Origin: G039029935 sp039029935
GTDB taxonomy: Bacteria; Chloroflexota; Anaerolineae; Caldilineales; Caldilineaceae
Reading direction: 5' to 3'
DNA length: 10,647 nt
Assembly: GCA_039029935.1 (NCBI GenBank)
Contig: JBCCFC010000362.1
Location: forward strand, 1 to 10,647
Positions 1 through 7,561 of the stretch are shown piece by piece; the first letter of the stretch is position 1; each line of letters starts with the position of its first letter. The notes beneath the pieces are model-generated. The model saw nothing but the letters and a program-made list of their open reading frames with translations, searched no databases and was not told the origin of the DNA. A program made the translations under genes and the position numbers.

Positions 1-250
1 ATCGTTTCTGTTCTTGAATAAACAAGGTTAAATCAGTATCACAGATTGGTTATCTGTGAGGCAGGTAGCCAACCTGCGATACTGGCCTTTGCTCTTGGAT
101 AGGCAAGGTTAAGCCAGTATCACAGATTGGTTATCTGTGAGGCAGGTAGCCAACCTGCGATACTGGCCTTTGCTCTTGAATAGGCAAGGTTAAACCAGTA
201 TCACAGATTGGTTATCTGTGACGCAGGTAGCCAACCTGCGATACTAGCCG
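1..250. repeat. Tandem array of 81-bp structured repeats (three complete cores)
   Basis: Three near-identical units repeat with an exact 81-bp period; their cores lie at 34-84, 115-165 and 196-246. In copy 1 the core is an outer stem CAGTATC (34-40) with GATACTG (78-84). It encloses hairpin A, ACAGAT (41-46)/ATCTGT (52-57) with loop TGGTT, and hairpin B, GCAGGT (61-66)/ACCTGC (72-77) with loop AGCCA. The linker between cores can form a weaker hairpin, CCTTTGC (86-92) with GCAAGG (103-108). Bases 1-33 match the linker in diverged form, so the array may continue to the left. Copy 3 ends in GATACTA, which breaks one outer pair, and similarity fades after about 250. The copies are too similar to show covariation. 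It could be a structured RNA family or a DNA-level interspersed element; function unknown. Confidence 0.9.
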
Positions 251-396
251 TTGTGCGAACAGAGCAGAGATTCACGACGACTCAGTCTGCACTGAACCCA
301 TCTCTTTAACAAACCTATGGTTTCCTCACCGCATACGATCCATATGCATCGCACCATTACATGGATGACCTTTGATTGAAATGCAAGGAGTTTTTT
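251..396 (+). promoter_or_regulatory. Leader of the subtilase gene, no clear promoter
   Basis: This stretch separates the 81-bp array from the protease gene. I see no convincing -35/-10 pair; candidate AT-rich hexamers such as TACGAT (334-339) lack a partner at proper spacing. A weak 6-bp inverted repeat, ATCCAT (338-343) with ATGGAT (361-366), lies just before the ribosome binding site. Together with the array, it makes up the gene-free first 396 bases of the window. Confidence 0.4.
385..390 (+). promoter_or_regulatory. Shine-Dalgarno AAGGAG that fixes the protease start
   Basis: AAGGAG followed by six T residues leads into ATG at 397. The reading frame is open further upstream to a TTG at 376, but that start would place this ribosome binding site inside the coding region. 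ATG 397 is therefore preferred. The ATG at 401 is out of frame. Confidence 0.85.
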
Positions 397-3300
397 ATGT
401 ATGAGAACGTGCGTACATCTTACTTTCAGCTACTTGGCGGGCTGATACTTGGCGGGCTGATACTTATAATCAGCCTCCTCGTCACTGCATCCGCCCCACT
501 TGTTTTTGCGCGTGAGATAGAGCCAGCAGCGTCAGTGGGCAAAGAGGAAATCTCGGCGGAAAGCAGCCTATTTCTGCCGTTAATTATGAATGGGCAATCA
601 AACGCCAGTACAACAACGCCACTGCCAACAACGCCACTGCCAACAACGCCACTGCCAACAACGCCACTGCCAACAACGCCACTACCAACAACGCCACTGC
701 CAGCACCGACATCCACACCGACGGTATCACCCACATCAACCGTTTCATCCACACCGACTATACCACCCACATCAACCGTTGCACCAACACAAACCGTTTC
801 ACCTACATCTACATCCACATCTACATCTACAACAACGCCACTGCCCACAACCACGCCAACGCCATTTGTGGGCGATATCGCTCAGGTTCTCGCTGACACA
901 GATAGCGGATTGGTTCCGGTAAAGAATCGGATTTTCTCAACGACCACGCTGACCATCCAGATTGACCTGCTCACCGCGTTGGATGACGTGCAGGTTCAGT
1001 TGACGAACAGTGCTGGTGCGTTGACAGACCTTACCAGCGACTTTGGGAACCTGGCGGCGACTGAATCATCCAGTGCAACGCTGTTCACGGAATTGGGCGA
1101 TTTGACACTCAATGTCATCGGTATTCGTGGCAATGAAACCTATACCCAGAGTGAGCCATTTGCGGTCATGGACCTCAACCGTACCGCCTCTATTCTATCG
1201 AACGTTGCCTATGAGTCAATTCGGGATGATGATCTCGACATCTCCTACGAGGCCAACACGATCCTGATTTTGTTTGACGAAACGGCCTCGTTGGAAGAGA
1301 TGTCAGCGTTTCTGCAAACACATGAGCTTGCGCCCTTAGATATCAGCATGATGAGCAAGCTGGTGCGCGCAGAGATTCAACATAGCCTATCCCCGATTGA
1401 AATGACCGCGTTGTTATCGGGTACAGAGGGTGTCACGGCGGTTGACCCCAATATCATTGTCGAGGGCGATAGTGCTGTTGGCGAAACGATGCCCACGCGA
1501 TTGACCAACAGCTATCGTGATCAAGCCAATGCAAACTGTAGCGGTGGCGGTGATTATGCGGGGTGTTTTGACCATTCTGGTGATGTGACGGATGAGTTGG
1601 CGATCTTCCGCTATCACTTTTTCATGGACACATTTGCGGGACATCGTTTGGTCAACCATCTTGTGCCTGCACGAACGGTCAGTACAACAATAGCCATTCT
1701 CGATAGCGGCATTACTGTCACAGGAACCGAGCCACTAGATATTCCCACCAACGAGTTTGTACATATCACAAATATGAGCACTGTTGTGTTTGATCTGCGT
1801 GGGCGACCGACAATACCAATTTCGCTGACAGCCATCCCTGACCTTGCAGATCACGGTACATCCGTTACGGCAGCGGCGGCAGGTCGTGGCAGAACCTCCT
1901 TGGGGACAGGTATTCATCCTCTGGTGAGACCTGTGTTTCATGGGAATACGCTGGCGAGGGTGATTAATGCCTTAGAAAACTTGGCATTGGATGCCAATGT
2001 CGTTGCCATTAACCATTCCTTTAGCGTCAATGGCGGTTTGTTGAAGTATCAACGCGTCCTAAGACGACTACGCAATCCATACTTTGATCGGAATGGTAAC
2101 ACACGATATGATCTGGGTGAACCGTTTGGTGATACCAATGGCAATGGTCTATATGATGGGGCTGGTGATGGGAAGATTCTTGTCCAGTCGGCTGGAAATC
2201 GTGGTCGTCCTATTACGACAAGATTACCCCGCATTTTGGCACCTACAACAACGCGTACACTCACAGATACACTGTTGATGCCTGTTTCTGGCGTTGAAAC
2301 ACACAATCGTGTCCATGGCCCCGAACAGTTGCGACACGCAAGCAACTTTGGGCCACAGATATCGGTCGCCGCGCCAGGCGGAGATGTACTGCTCCCCAAC
2401 AATCAAGGCGTATTGACACAAACCTCTGGGACATCGCTTGCTGCACCCCATGTGACAGGCTTAATTGGCGAGATCACCTACATGGATCAGCATATAAACC
2501 CACCAGCCAATCGGTTTTCACCGTTACAGGTGATCGAGCTTGTCGAGGCGACGGCAGATGATTTAGGAACCAAAGCGGTGACGGGTACAGTAAGAATACG
2601 CCCCAACGATACGCCTGGCAATGGGGTTGATAACTTCTTTGGGCATGGCCGCATCAATGTCTGGAAGGCGTTGTTGGCAACGGTCAATCGCGGTGTTGCC
2701 AGCGAAAGCCATCCTCAGTTAGCAACAAACTTCCCTAGCTTGAACCCGATTGATGAGGCCAACACAAAATGGTATGGGTTCAAAATTCATGCACCCATTC
2801 ACGGCACAACCATCTGGCTGGATGGCCTACAGGTAACGGATACAGTCCCCATCTCACGTGTTGGTAATATCAGTGCCTATGCTGGTGTCGGTGTGACACA
2901 GACGATTCTGATTGGTGTGGATGATGACCATGATGGCACACTGGATGAGGACCCCACCAGTGGCATTGTCCCCATCGGCAGTCAAAGTAACTTTATCGCT
3001 ACCTTTAGCATCCAACGGGCGAATCTTGTGAAGGATAGTGGTGAGAAGGTCCTCCAGTTACGTCGCCCCGGCCAGACAAAGGATGATGCACCGTTCTATA
3101 ACTTGGCCTTGGACTTAAGCAAGATGCGGACAGGTGAAGTACCTGGCGTGGTCTTTGATGATTTTGTCTTTGAGATTACACTGCCCGATTTTGGCGATGC
3201 CTCTGCCGAGAACACGGCATTGGATGATGACGGTGCATACCATGTCAATCATCTCTTTGAGTATTTTGGCACACTGGAGAATGAGGGAAGTCCATTGGAC

Positions 3301-5493
3301 GCTGCGAGTCCTGAATTGTCTGAGATGTATGCACATGACCCGGACGGCATCGGCAACCATCGCCATATCTTCGATCCCGAGGGTGTGATCTTGGACACTG
3401 ATCTAGACCGCTATGATGATGGCATCACCTTCTATCCGCTCACCTACCTGCCCGGTGGTCAAGGGCGCGCCGACTTCACGGTCTGTGTCACAGTTCCTGG
3501 CGACCGTTATGACCGAGTTGATCGCAACAAACAACTCTTTGTCAATGCATGGCTTGATTGGGACACGGACGCCGAATGGGAAGAAGGGGCAAGCAAGGAG
3601 CATGTGATCAACGGCTTGCGACTGGCTCCGACAGAGAACGCCGATGGCACAACCAACTGGACACCGTTAATCGAGGCTGGTGAGGCCATCAGTGCTACCG
3701 TGACCTTGTTAGAGTCTGAGGAACACTGCGCCAAGTACAAGGCACTCTTCACCCTACCAGCCACCATTGGCACGGGGCGACTGGAGTCCCGTTGGCGCAT
3801 CGACTATGGCGAGAATGTGGGGCGTCATGCCAACACCATATTTGATCATCTGCCCAAGTTAAACTTGGCTGCGGGTCCTGCACATTATGGCGAAGTCGAG
3901 GATTATGTCATTGGTCCTGACTTTGGTGATGCCCCCGATGCGCCCTACAATACCAAAAAAGCCAGCAACGGGCCTCGACATCTCAATGTCTATCGTGAGT
4001 GGATTGGTCTTTTTGGGCAAGGGCGTCCTTCCGCCAGCCGTGAGCCAGATGCGTGTAATACCATCAATTCGGACCAAGATGGCACGGATAACCTGAGCAA
4101 CGACTGTACACAGGCCAACCTCGATAGCTTTGACGATTTCTCTGTGGTTGTTGTGGGGCCAGGCAAAATTCAGGTCGATTTTGATGTCAGCAGCACGGTG
4201 CAGGGCTATGGCTATACGGGTAGCAATGCTGGGGTGTCTACCTTAAAGTCTGATTGTACGCTACAGCCGATTACCAACACCGTCCAGACGCCTGCTCATC
4301 AACAAGCACCCATGCGCTACGATGCCGGCGATGCAAGCAAACGTCTCTATGTCAGCCTGTGGGCCGACTGGAATGGCGATGGAGCGTGGGATGCCCAGCT
4401 TCTGACGGACGAACCCGTTGATCCCGAAGACTTTGGGGACGATGGGGCCTATACTTTGGGCGATGCGTTTGATGATGATAACCATGATGGCGTTTGGACC
4501 GTCAACGAAAATTTCACTGACGGCGCAGGAACGCCAACACGACAATTCTCTTGCCTGTTTGATGCACCCGTTCCGCTGCCACCGGAGGTGACCGCATGGT
4601 TCCGGATGCGTCTCAGTTATGGTGAAACGGGCGGGCTACGCCTCCATAATCCGCCCAATGAAGAGGACCCAGCCTATGTGCCGATGGGTCCCGATGGCGG
4701 TATGGCTTGGGGCGAGGTTGAAGATGTGCCATTGTCGGGGCTGCCAGAGATTAAAGTGAGTACGCCGGACATTGCCATTCCGGGTGAGGTGCTACATTAT
4801 GCCATCACGGTGCATGGTAATCCAACTCTCACCGAGCCAACACAAGGCCAGATGACCGACCCATTACCGGACCTGCTTGAGTTCCAAGGCGAGTTGACCT
4901 GCTCCAGTGGCGAGTGTGCCTTTGACCCAGAGACACGTACTGTCGCTTGGCAAGGTGAGCTTACCAGTGAATCCGAAGTCACCATTGAGTTTGATACGCG
5001 TGTACCCATAGAAACAGTACCACTCGATTGGCCGGAGATTGTCAACCAAGCAGAAATCTTTGATGGTGTCGCCACCATTCTCGCCGAGGATGTAACACCC
5101 ATGCAGTGTGTTCCAATAAAACGTGCCGACCTCGACACTGTGACACCCGGACAAACGATTCGCTATACCATTGCCGCACCACTCCATCCAGCGTTGACTG
5201 AGCCTAGAATTGTCCGCATCCAAGACCAGTTACCAGATATCATCCAACAGGTCGAGAATGTGGTTTGTCTGCCCGAAGGGAGCGAGTGTGGCTTTGATCC
5301 AGAGACACGGCTTATCTTTTTGAGTGCAGAAGTTTTACCAGAGGAGCAAGCGATTCTGGAATTTGACGCGATTGTACAGGATGATTTGCCACCCAGTGCC
5401 TGTCCACCGGAGATAATCAACGACGCGGTTATTTTTGATGGTGTTGGAGAGCAGATGGTTGGTTCGACTGTTGCGTTGGTGTGTGAAGAGTAG
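397..5493 (+). CDS. Large secreted subtilisin-like serine protease (peptidase S8), multidomain
   Basis: A 1698-residue exported endopeptidase, numbered from ATG 397. Residues 1-38 form a signal peptide with cleavage expected after 'VFA'. FLPLIMN lies at 59-65, followed by a Thr/Pro/Ser linker (about 70-157). An Ig-like stretch (about 160-260) and a propeptide or inhibitor-like region (about 287-355) come next. The S8 domain (about 428-765) has Asp436 in 'AILDSG', His486 in 'DHGTSV', Asn601 in 'SAGN' and Ser680 in 'GTSLAAPH', so the triad and oxyanion Asn are intact. EF-hand-like loops sit at 564-590 inside the domain. Downstream are two 'DFGDA...GEVED' modules (about 931-1170 and 1175-1443) and two homologous Ig-like or DUF11-like modules (about 1448-1570 and 1571-1698), each with a Cys pair before 'FDPETR'. 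No LPXTG motif or C-terminal membrane helix is seen. The gene stands alone and converges on the sugar-transport operon. The substrate is unknown. The S8 call is firm; the accessory domain names are from motif recall. Confidence 0.93.
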   Translation: MYENVRTSYFQLLGGLILGGLILIISLLVTASAPLVFAREIEPAASVGKEEISAESSLFLPLIMNGQSNASTTTPLPTTPLPTTPLPTTPLPTTPLPTTPLPAPTSTPTVSPTSTVSSTPTIPPTSTVAPTQTVSPTSTSTSTSTTTPLPTTTPTPFVGDIAQVLADTDSGLVPVKNRIFSTTTLTIQIDLLTALDDVQVQLTNSAGALTDLTSDFGNLAATESSSATLFTELGDLTLNVIGIRGNETYTQSEPFAVMDLNRTASILSNVAYESIRDDDLDISYEANTILILFDETASLEEMSAFLQTHELAPLDISMMSKLVRAEIQHSLSPIEMTALLSGTEGVTAVDPNIIVEGDSAVGETMPTRLTNSYRDQANANCSGGGDYAGCFDHSGDVTDELAIFRYHFFMDTFAGHRLVNHLVPARTVSTTIAILDSGITVTGTEPLDIPTNEFVHITNMSTVVFDLRGRPTIPISLTAIPDLADHGTSVTAAAAGRGRTSLGTGIHPLVRPVFHGNTLARVINALENLALDANVVAINHSFSVNGGLLKYQRVLRRLRNPYFDRNGNTRYDLGEPFGDTNGNGLYDGAGDGKILVQSAGNRGRPITTRLPRILAPTTTRTLTDTLLMPVSGVETHNRVHGPEQLRHASNFGPQISVAAPGGDVLLPNNQGVLTQTSGTSLAAPHVTGLIGEITYMDQHINPPANRFSPLQVIELVEATADDLGTKAVTGTVRIRPNDTPGNGVDNFFGHGRINVWKALLATVNRGVASESHPQLATNFPSLNPIDEANTKWYGFKIHAPIHGTTIWLDGLQVTDTVPISRVGNISAYAGVGVTQTILIGVDDDHDGTLDEDPTSGIVPIGSQSNFIATFSIQRANLVKDSGEKVLQLRRPGQTKDDAPFYNLALDLSKMRTGEVPGVVFDDFVFEITLPDFGDASAENTALDDDGAYHVNHLFEYFGTLENEGSPLDAASPELSEMYAHDPDGIGNHRHIFDPEGVILDTDLDRYDDGITFYPLTYLPGGQGRADFTVCVTVPGDRYDRVDRNKQLFVNAWLDWDTDAEWEEGASKEHVINGLRLAPTENADGTTNWTPLIEAGEAISATVTLLESEEHCAKYKALFTLPATIGTGRLESRWRIDYGENVGRHANTIFDHLPKLNLAAGPAHYGEVEDYVIGPDFGDAPDAPYNTKKASNGPRHLNVYREWIGLFGQGRPSASREPDACNTINSDQDGTDNLSNDCTQANLDSFDDFSVVVVGPGKIQVDFDVSSTVQGYGYTGSNAGVSTLKSDCTLQPITNTVQTPAHQQAPMRYDAGDASKRLYVSLWADWNGDGAWDAQLLTDEPVDPEDFGDDGAYTLGDAFDDDNHDGVWTVNENFTDGAGTPTRQFSCLFDAPVPLPPEVTAWFRMRLSYGETGGLRLHNPPNEEDPAYVPMGPDGGMAWGEVEDVPLSGLPEIKVSTPDIAIPGEVLHYAITVHGNPTLTEPTQGQMTDPLPDLLEFQGELTCSSGECAFDPETRTVAWQGELTSESEVTIEFDTRVPIETVPLDWPEIVNQAEIFDGVATILAEDVTPMQCVPIKRADLDTVTPGQTIRYTIAAPLHPALTEPRIVRIQDQLPDIIQQVENVVCLPEGSECGFDPETRLIFLSAEVLPEEQAILEFDAIVQDDLPPSACPPEIINDAVIFDGVGEQMVGSTVALVCEE
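431..466 (+). repeat. 15-bp tandem duplication in the signal peptide
   Basis: TACTTGGCGGGCTGA occurs twice back to back (431-445 and 446-460) and a third partial copy begins at 461. It encodes a duplicated 'LGGLI' in the hydrophobic core of the signal peptide, making it longer than typical. The repeat is in frame, so the gene stays intact. Confidence 0.9.
613..702 (+). repeat. Six 15-bp in-frame repeats encoding a TTPLP linker
   Basis: The unit ACAACGCCACTGCCA is present six times in a row with one base change (copy 5, base 684). It encodes TTPLP six times. It opens a longer Thr/Pro/Ser region running to about base 867. Such linkers are usually flexible, protease-resistant spacers in exported proteins and a likely site of O-glycosylation (family knowledge, not shown here). 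The near identity at DNA level suggests recent expansion by slippage or recombination. Confidence 0.93.
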
Positions 5494-5500
5494 GCTGGTG

Positions 5501-5535
5501 AATCGGTATTCAGTATTCAGTATTCAGTATTCGGT
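5501..5535. repeat. Degenerate heptamer repeat after the protease gene
   Basis: Five consecutive 7-mers read AATCGGT, ATTCAGT three times, then ATTCGGT. The next bases, GGGTCAGTA, contain the 8-mer GGTCAGTA that is also found in the repeat tract between the binding-protein and permease genes. This resembles the short tandemly repeated repetitive (STRR) elements known from cyanobacteria, as a general class only. Confidence 0.85.
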
Positions 5536-5565
5536 GGGTCAGTACTCGTGTATGGACCCACCGAA
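5530..5565. terminator. 11-bp hairpin between convergent genes
   Basis: TTCGGTGGGTC (5530-5540) pairs perfectly with GACCCACCGAA (5555-5565) around a 14-nt loop. It begins 37 bp after the protease stop codon and overlaps the last heptamer. No T tract follows on either strand, so intrinsic termination is uncertain. It may protect the 3' end of the mRNA or simply derive from the repeat. Confidence 0.45.
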
Positions 5566-5603
5566 ACACAAATAATACCGTTTCGCTACCCACGATCTGC
5601 GGT

Positions 5604-5652
5604 AAGACCTTCGGGTGGCGACATCAGAGTGATTCCGCCACCCGAAGGTCTT
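5604..5652. terminator. 17-bp perfect inverted repeat, possible bidirectional terminator
   Basis: The arm AAGACCTTCGGGTGGCG (5604-5620) is matched without error at 5636-5652, with a 15-nt loop between. An outer 4-bp extension, TGCG (5598-5601) with CGCA (5657-5660), is possible across an internal loop. It lies 20 bp beyond the stop codon of the - strand permease and about 110 bp beyond the protease stop, the usual place for a shared terminator. Neither side has a T tract, so it could instead be a dispersed palindromic repeat or a 3'-end stabiliser. Confidence 0.55.
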
Positions 5653-5672
5653 GCTACGCATATTGGTAAGTG

Positions 5673-6614
5673 CTATCGTTTGAAATCGGTAATCGTAATC
5701 CCTTTCAAGAACGCATTCTGCGAGAAGAAGAAGAGAATCAAACAGGGCATCACAATGATGAGCGCGGCGGCCATGTATAAATTCCAAGGCGTTACGCGTC
5801 CCCCATAGGCAACCGAGAAGTTTGCCAAGAACATCGTCAGCGTGAAGTTCTTGGGCGTGGACAAAATAATGAGTGGCCCCAAAAAGTCATTCCAGAAAAA
5901 GACAAAGGCAAAGACACCGACAGCGGCAACGGCGGGCATCGAGAGTGGCATGAGAATGCGCCAGTAGATGGCCCAGCGTGATGCGCCGTCAATCAGTGCG
6001 GATTCATCGTATTCGCGTGGGATGGCGAGAAAGAATTGACGTAAAAGGAAGATGTTCCATGCCGAGCCAAACCAATGCGGGATGATGAGCGGCCACAGGG
6101 TATCGAGCCAGTTGAGGTTGCGCCAGATGATGAACTGTGGCACCATGACAACGGCAAAGGGGATCATAAGCGTACTGAGAACGCCCAGAAACATGACATT
6201 CTTGCCGGGAAAGTCGAGACGTGCAAAGGCATAGGCGACCAGCGAACTGGAAAAGGTCGTGGCGATGACACCACTGATCGTAATGATACTGGTGTTCCAA
6301 GCATAGAGATAGACGGGTGGGCTGGACTCATAGCGCATCACCATCGAGTTGGGGAAATTGCTCCAAATTGGCGGATCAGGAAACCAGACAGGTGGCAGAT
6401 CAAAGACTTGGTTGATTGGTTTCAGCGCGGTGTTGAGCATCCAATAGAAGGGCAGCAAAAAGAATCCGGCCATGATGATGAGTCCACCATAGACGAGGAG
6501 TTGGCGTAATAATCCTTGCCGAAAGCGATTGCCAAAGAGGAGCAGATTGAGTGTATCGCCAAATGACTTTTGCCTCGTTAATTGTTGTTGCGTTGATCTT
6601 TGTAGCTGCGCCAT
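5673..6614 (-). CDS. Carbohydrate ABC transporter permease, MalG/UgpE-like (CUT1)
   Basis: A 313-residue inner-membrane permease that would pair with the upstream-encoded permease to form the channel of a sugar importer. After a polar N-terminus (1-35), hydrophobic segments lie near 37-60, 108-130, 138-162, 173-195, 228-250 and 277-299. The cytoplasmic EAA loop, which contacts the ATPase subunit, is at 204-227 ('DGAS' at 209-212, Pro223 and Pro227), though it begins E-S-A rather than E-A-A. 'WNDFLGPL' at 241-248 is also typical. The start ATG overlaps the preceding stop as TAATG and has AAGGAG at 6622-6627, indicating translational coupling. It is the last gene of the operon. The substrate cannot be read from sequence. 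Confidence 0.93.
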   Translation of the reverse strand: MAQLQRSTQQQLTRQKSFGDTLNLLLFGNRFRQGLLRQLLVYGGLIIMAGFFLLPFYWMLNTALKPINQVFDLPPVWFPDPPIWSNFPNSMVMRYESSPPVYLYAWNTSIITISGVIATTFSSSLVAYAFARLDFPGKNVMFLGVLSTLMIPFAVVMVPQFIIWRNLNWLDTLWPLIIPHWFGSAWNIFLLRQFFLAIPREYDESALIDGASRWAIYWRILMPLSMPAVAAVGVFAFVFFWNDFLGPLIILSTPKNFTLTMFLANFSVAYGGRVTPWNLYMAAALIIVMPCLILFFFSQNAFLKGITITDFKR

Positions 6615-7528
6615 TATCCTTCTCCTTCATAATAGACCCAGCGTCCTGCCAGTCGGAATTGAACAATTGTCAGTCCAAAAATAAGCATAAACATAATCCA
6701 GGCCATCGCCGAGGCGTAGCCCATCTTGAGAAAGTGGAAGGCACTTTGGTAGAGATACAGCCCCAAGAAAAGCGTCGCATTGTCGGGTCCACCGCCTGTC
6801 ATGACATAGGGTTCGGCAAAGGTTTGCACACCGCCGATGATGCCCATGACGACATTGAAAAAGATGGCGGGTGAGAGCATGGGCAGGGTGATGTTGACAA
6901 ACTTAGCCCACTCACTGGCGCCATCAATATCCGCTGCCTCATAGAGGAGTTGGGGCAACCCTTGCAGCGCGGCCAGATAGATCACCATTGGCACACCGAT
7001 ATTCCACAGGCTCTTGATGACCAGCGAGGTCATGACAAGTTCCTTCTCATAGAGCCAGTTGCGCCCTTCCAGCCCCACTGTGTTCAAGAGATGATTGATG
7101 ATGCCCAGCTCTGGATGATACATCCACACCCAGATAACCGACCCTGCTACACCGCTGATGACCGCTGGCAGATAGAACGCTGTGCGCCAGAAGCCTTGGA
7201 AATGGATGCGCTGGTTGAGCAACATTGCCAAAATTAAGGCCAAAACCTGACTAGCGGGGATCGAGTAGAGCAGGAACTTGGTTGTCACCCAAATGGATTG
7301 CAGAAAGAATTCATCGACCGTGAACATACGGATATAATGTTCAATCCCATAAAAGCGCGGTGGCGCGATCATCTTCCAGCGGAAAAAGCTCAAGCCAAAG
7401 GAGGCGATGATGGGACCGCCGGTGAAGACAATGAAGCCAATGATCCAAGGCAAAATGAAGGCATAGGCGACGATTGCATCGCGCTGACGACGCTTGAGTT
7501 TATTGAACGATAGATTTGCAACGGACAA
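6614..7528 (-). CDS. Carbohydrate ABC transporter permease, MalF/UgpA-like (CUT1)
   Basis: A 304-residue membrane permease, numbered from the TTG start chosen here. Hydrophobic segments occur near 17-47, 81-104, 116-136, 165-190, 219-237 and 271-291. The EAA loop is well preserved at 197-220 (EAADIDGAS, ending LPMLSP), and 'TGGGPDNAT' at 244-252 is a family hallmark. The frame is open upstream to an ATG at 7630, but that extension translates the short tandem repeats into a Thr/Asp/Asn/Pro-rich string. TTG 7528 has GGGAG seven bases upstream and leads directly into the usual short basic N-terminus (KLKRRQRD) before the first helix. It lies downstream of the binding-protein gene after a 155-bp repeat-filled gap and overlaps the next permease gene by one base. 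Confidence 0.92.
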   Translation of the reverse strand: MSVANLSFNKLKRRQRDAIVAYAFILPWIIGFIVFTGGPIIASFGLSFFRWKMIAPPRFYGIEHYIRMFTVDEFFLQSIWVTTKFLLYSIPASQVLALILAMLLNQRIHFQGFWRTAFYLPAVISGVAGSVIWVWMYHPELGIINHLLNTVGLEGRNWLYEKELVMTSLVIKSLWNIGVPMVIYLAALQGLPQLLYEAADIDGASEWAKFVNITLPMLSPAIFFNVVMGIIGGVQTFAEPYVMTGGGPDNATLFLGLYLYQSAFHFLKMGYASAMAWIMFMLIFGLTIVQFRLAGRWVYYEGEG

Positions 7529-7535
7529 GTGGTGT

Positions 7536-7540
7536 CTCCC
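7536..7540 (-). promoter_or_regulatory. Shine-Dalgarno GGGAG supporting a TTG start
   Basis: On the - strand GGGAG is followed by seven bases and then TTG at 7528-7526. No comparable site was found before the ATG at 7630. This decides the start of the first permease and leaves the repeat tract non-coding. Confidence 0.7.
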
Positions 7541-7561
7541 GTTTTTTTGTGTGTCAGTGTA

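Noticed and set aside
34..84. tRNA-like cloverleaf
   Set aside because: Only two inner arms, no anticodon-type loop, no T-loop consensus and no CCA or acceptor stem.
1..250. CRISPR array
   Set aside because: The intervening sequences are themselves repeated, not unique spacers, and the period of 81 bp with internal hairpins does not fit repeat-spacer structure.
376..396. TTG start for the protease, seven residues upstream
   Set aside because: AAGGAG at 385-390 would lie inside the coding region, and ATG 397 is correctly spaced from it.
426..854. Antisense reading frame of 142 codons rich in Gly/Val/Ser
   Set aside because: It is the reverse translation of the Thr/Pro linker repeats; long open frames are expected there because the repeat lacks stops.
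590..922. Overlapping + strand frame rich in Gln/Arg/His
   Set aside because: Frame-shifted shadow of the same 15-bp linker repeats, inside a clearly coding frame.
2049..2402. 117-codon antisense frame within the protease catalytic domain
   Set aside because: The sense frame carries intact S8 motifs across this interval; the antisense frame shows no family features.
7521..7547. Antisense terminator: short stem followed by seven T residues on the + strand
   Set aside because: The stem is only 4 plus 3 bp with a 3-nt bulge, lies across the permease start, and no + strand transcript is expected there.
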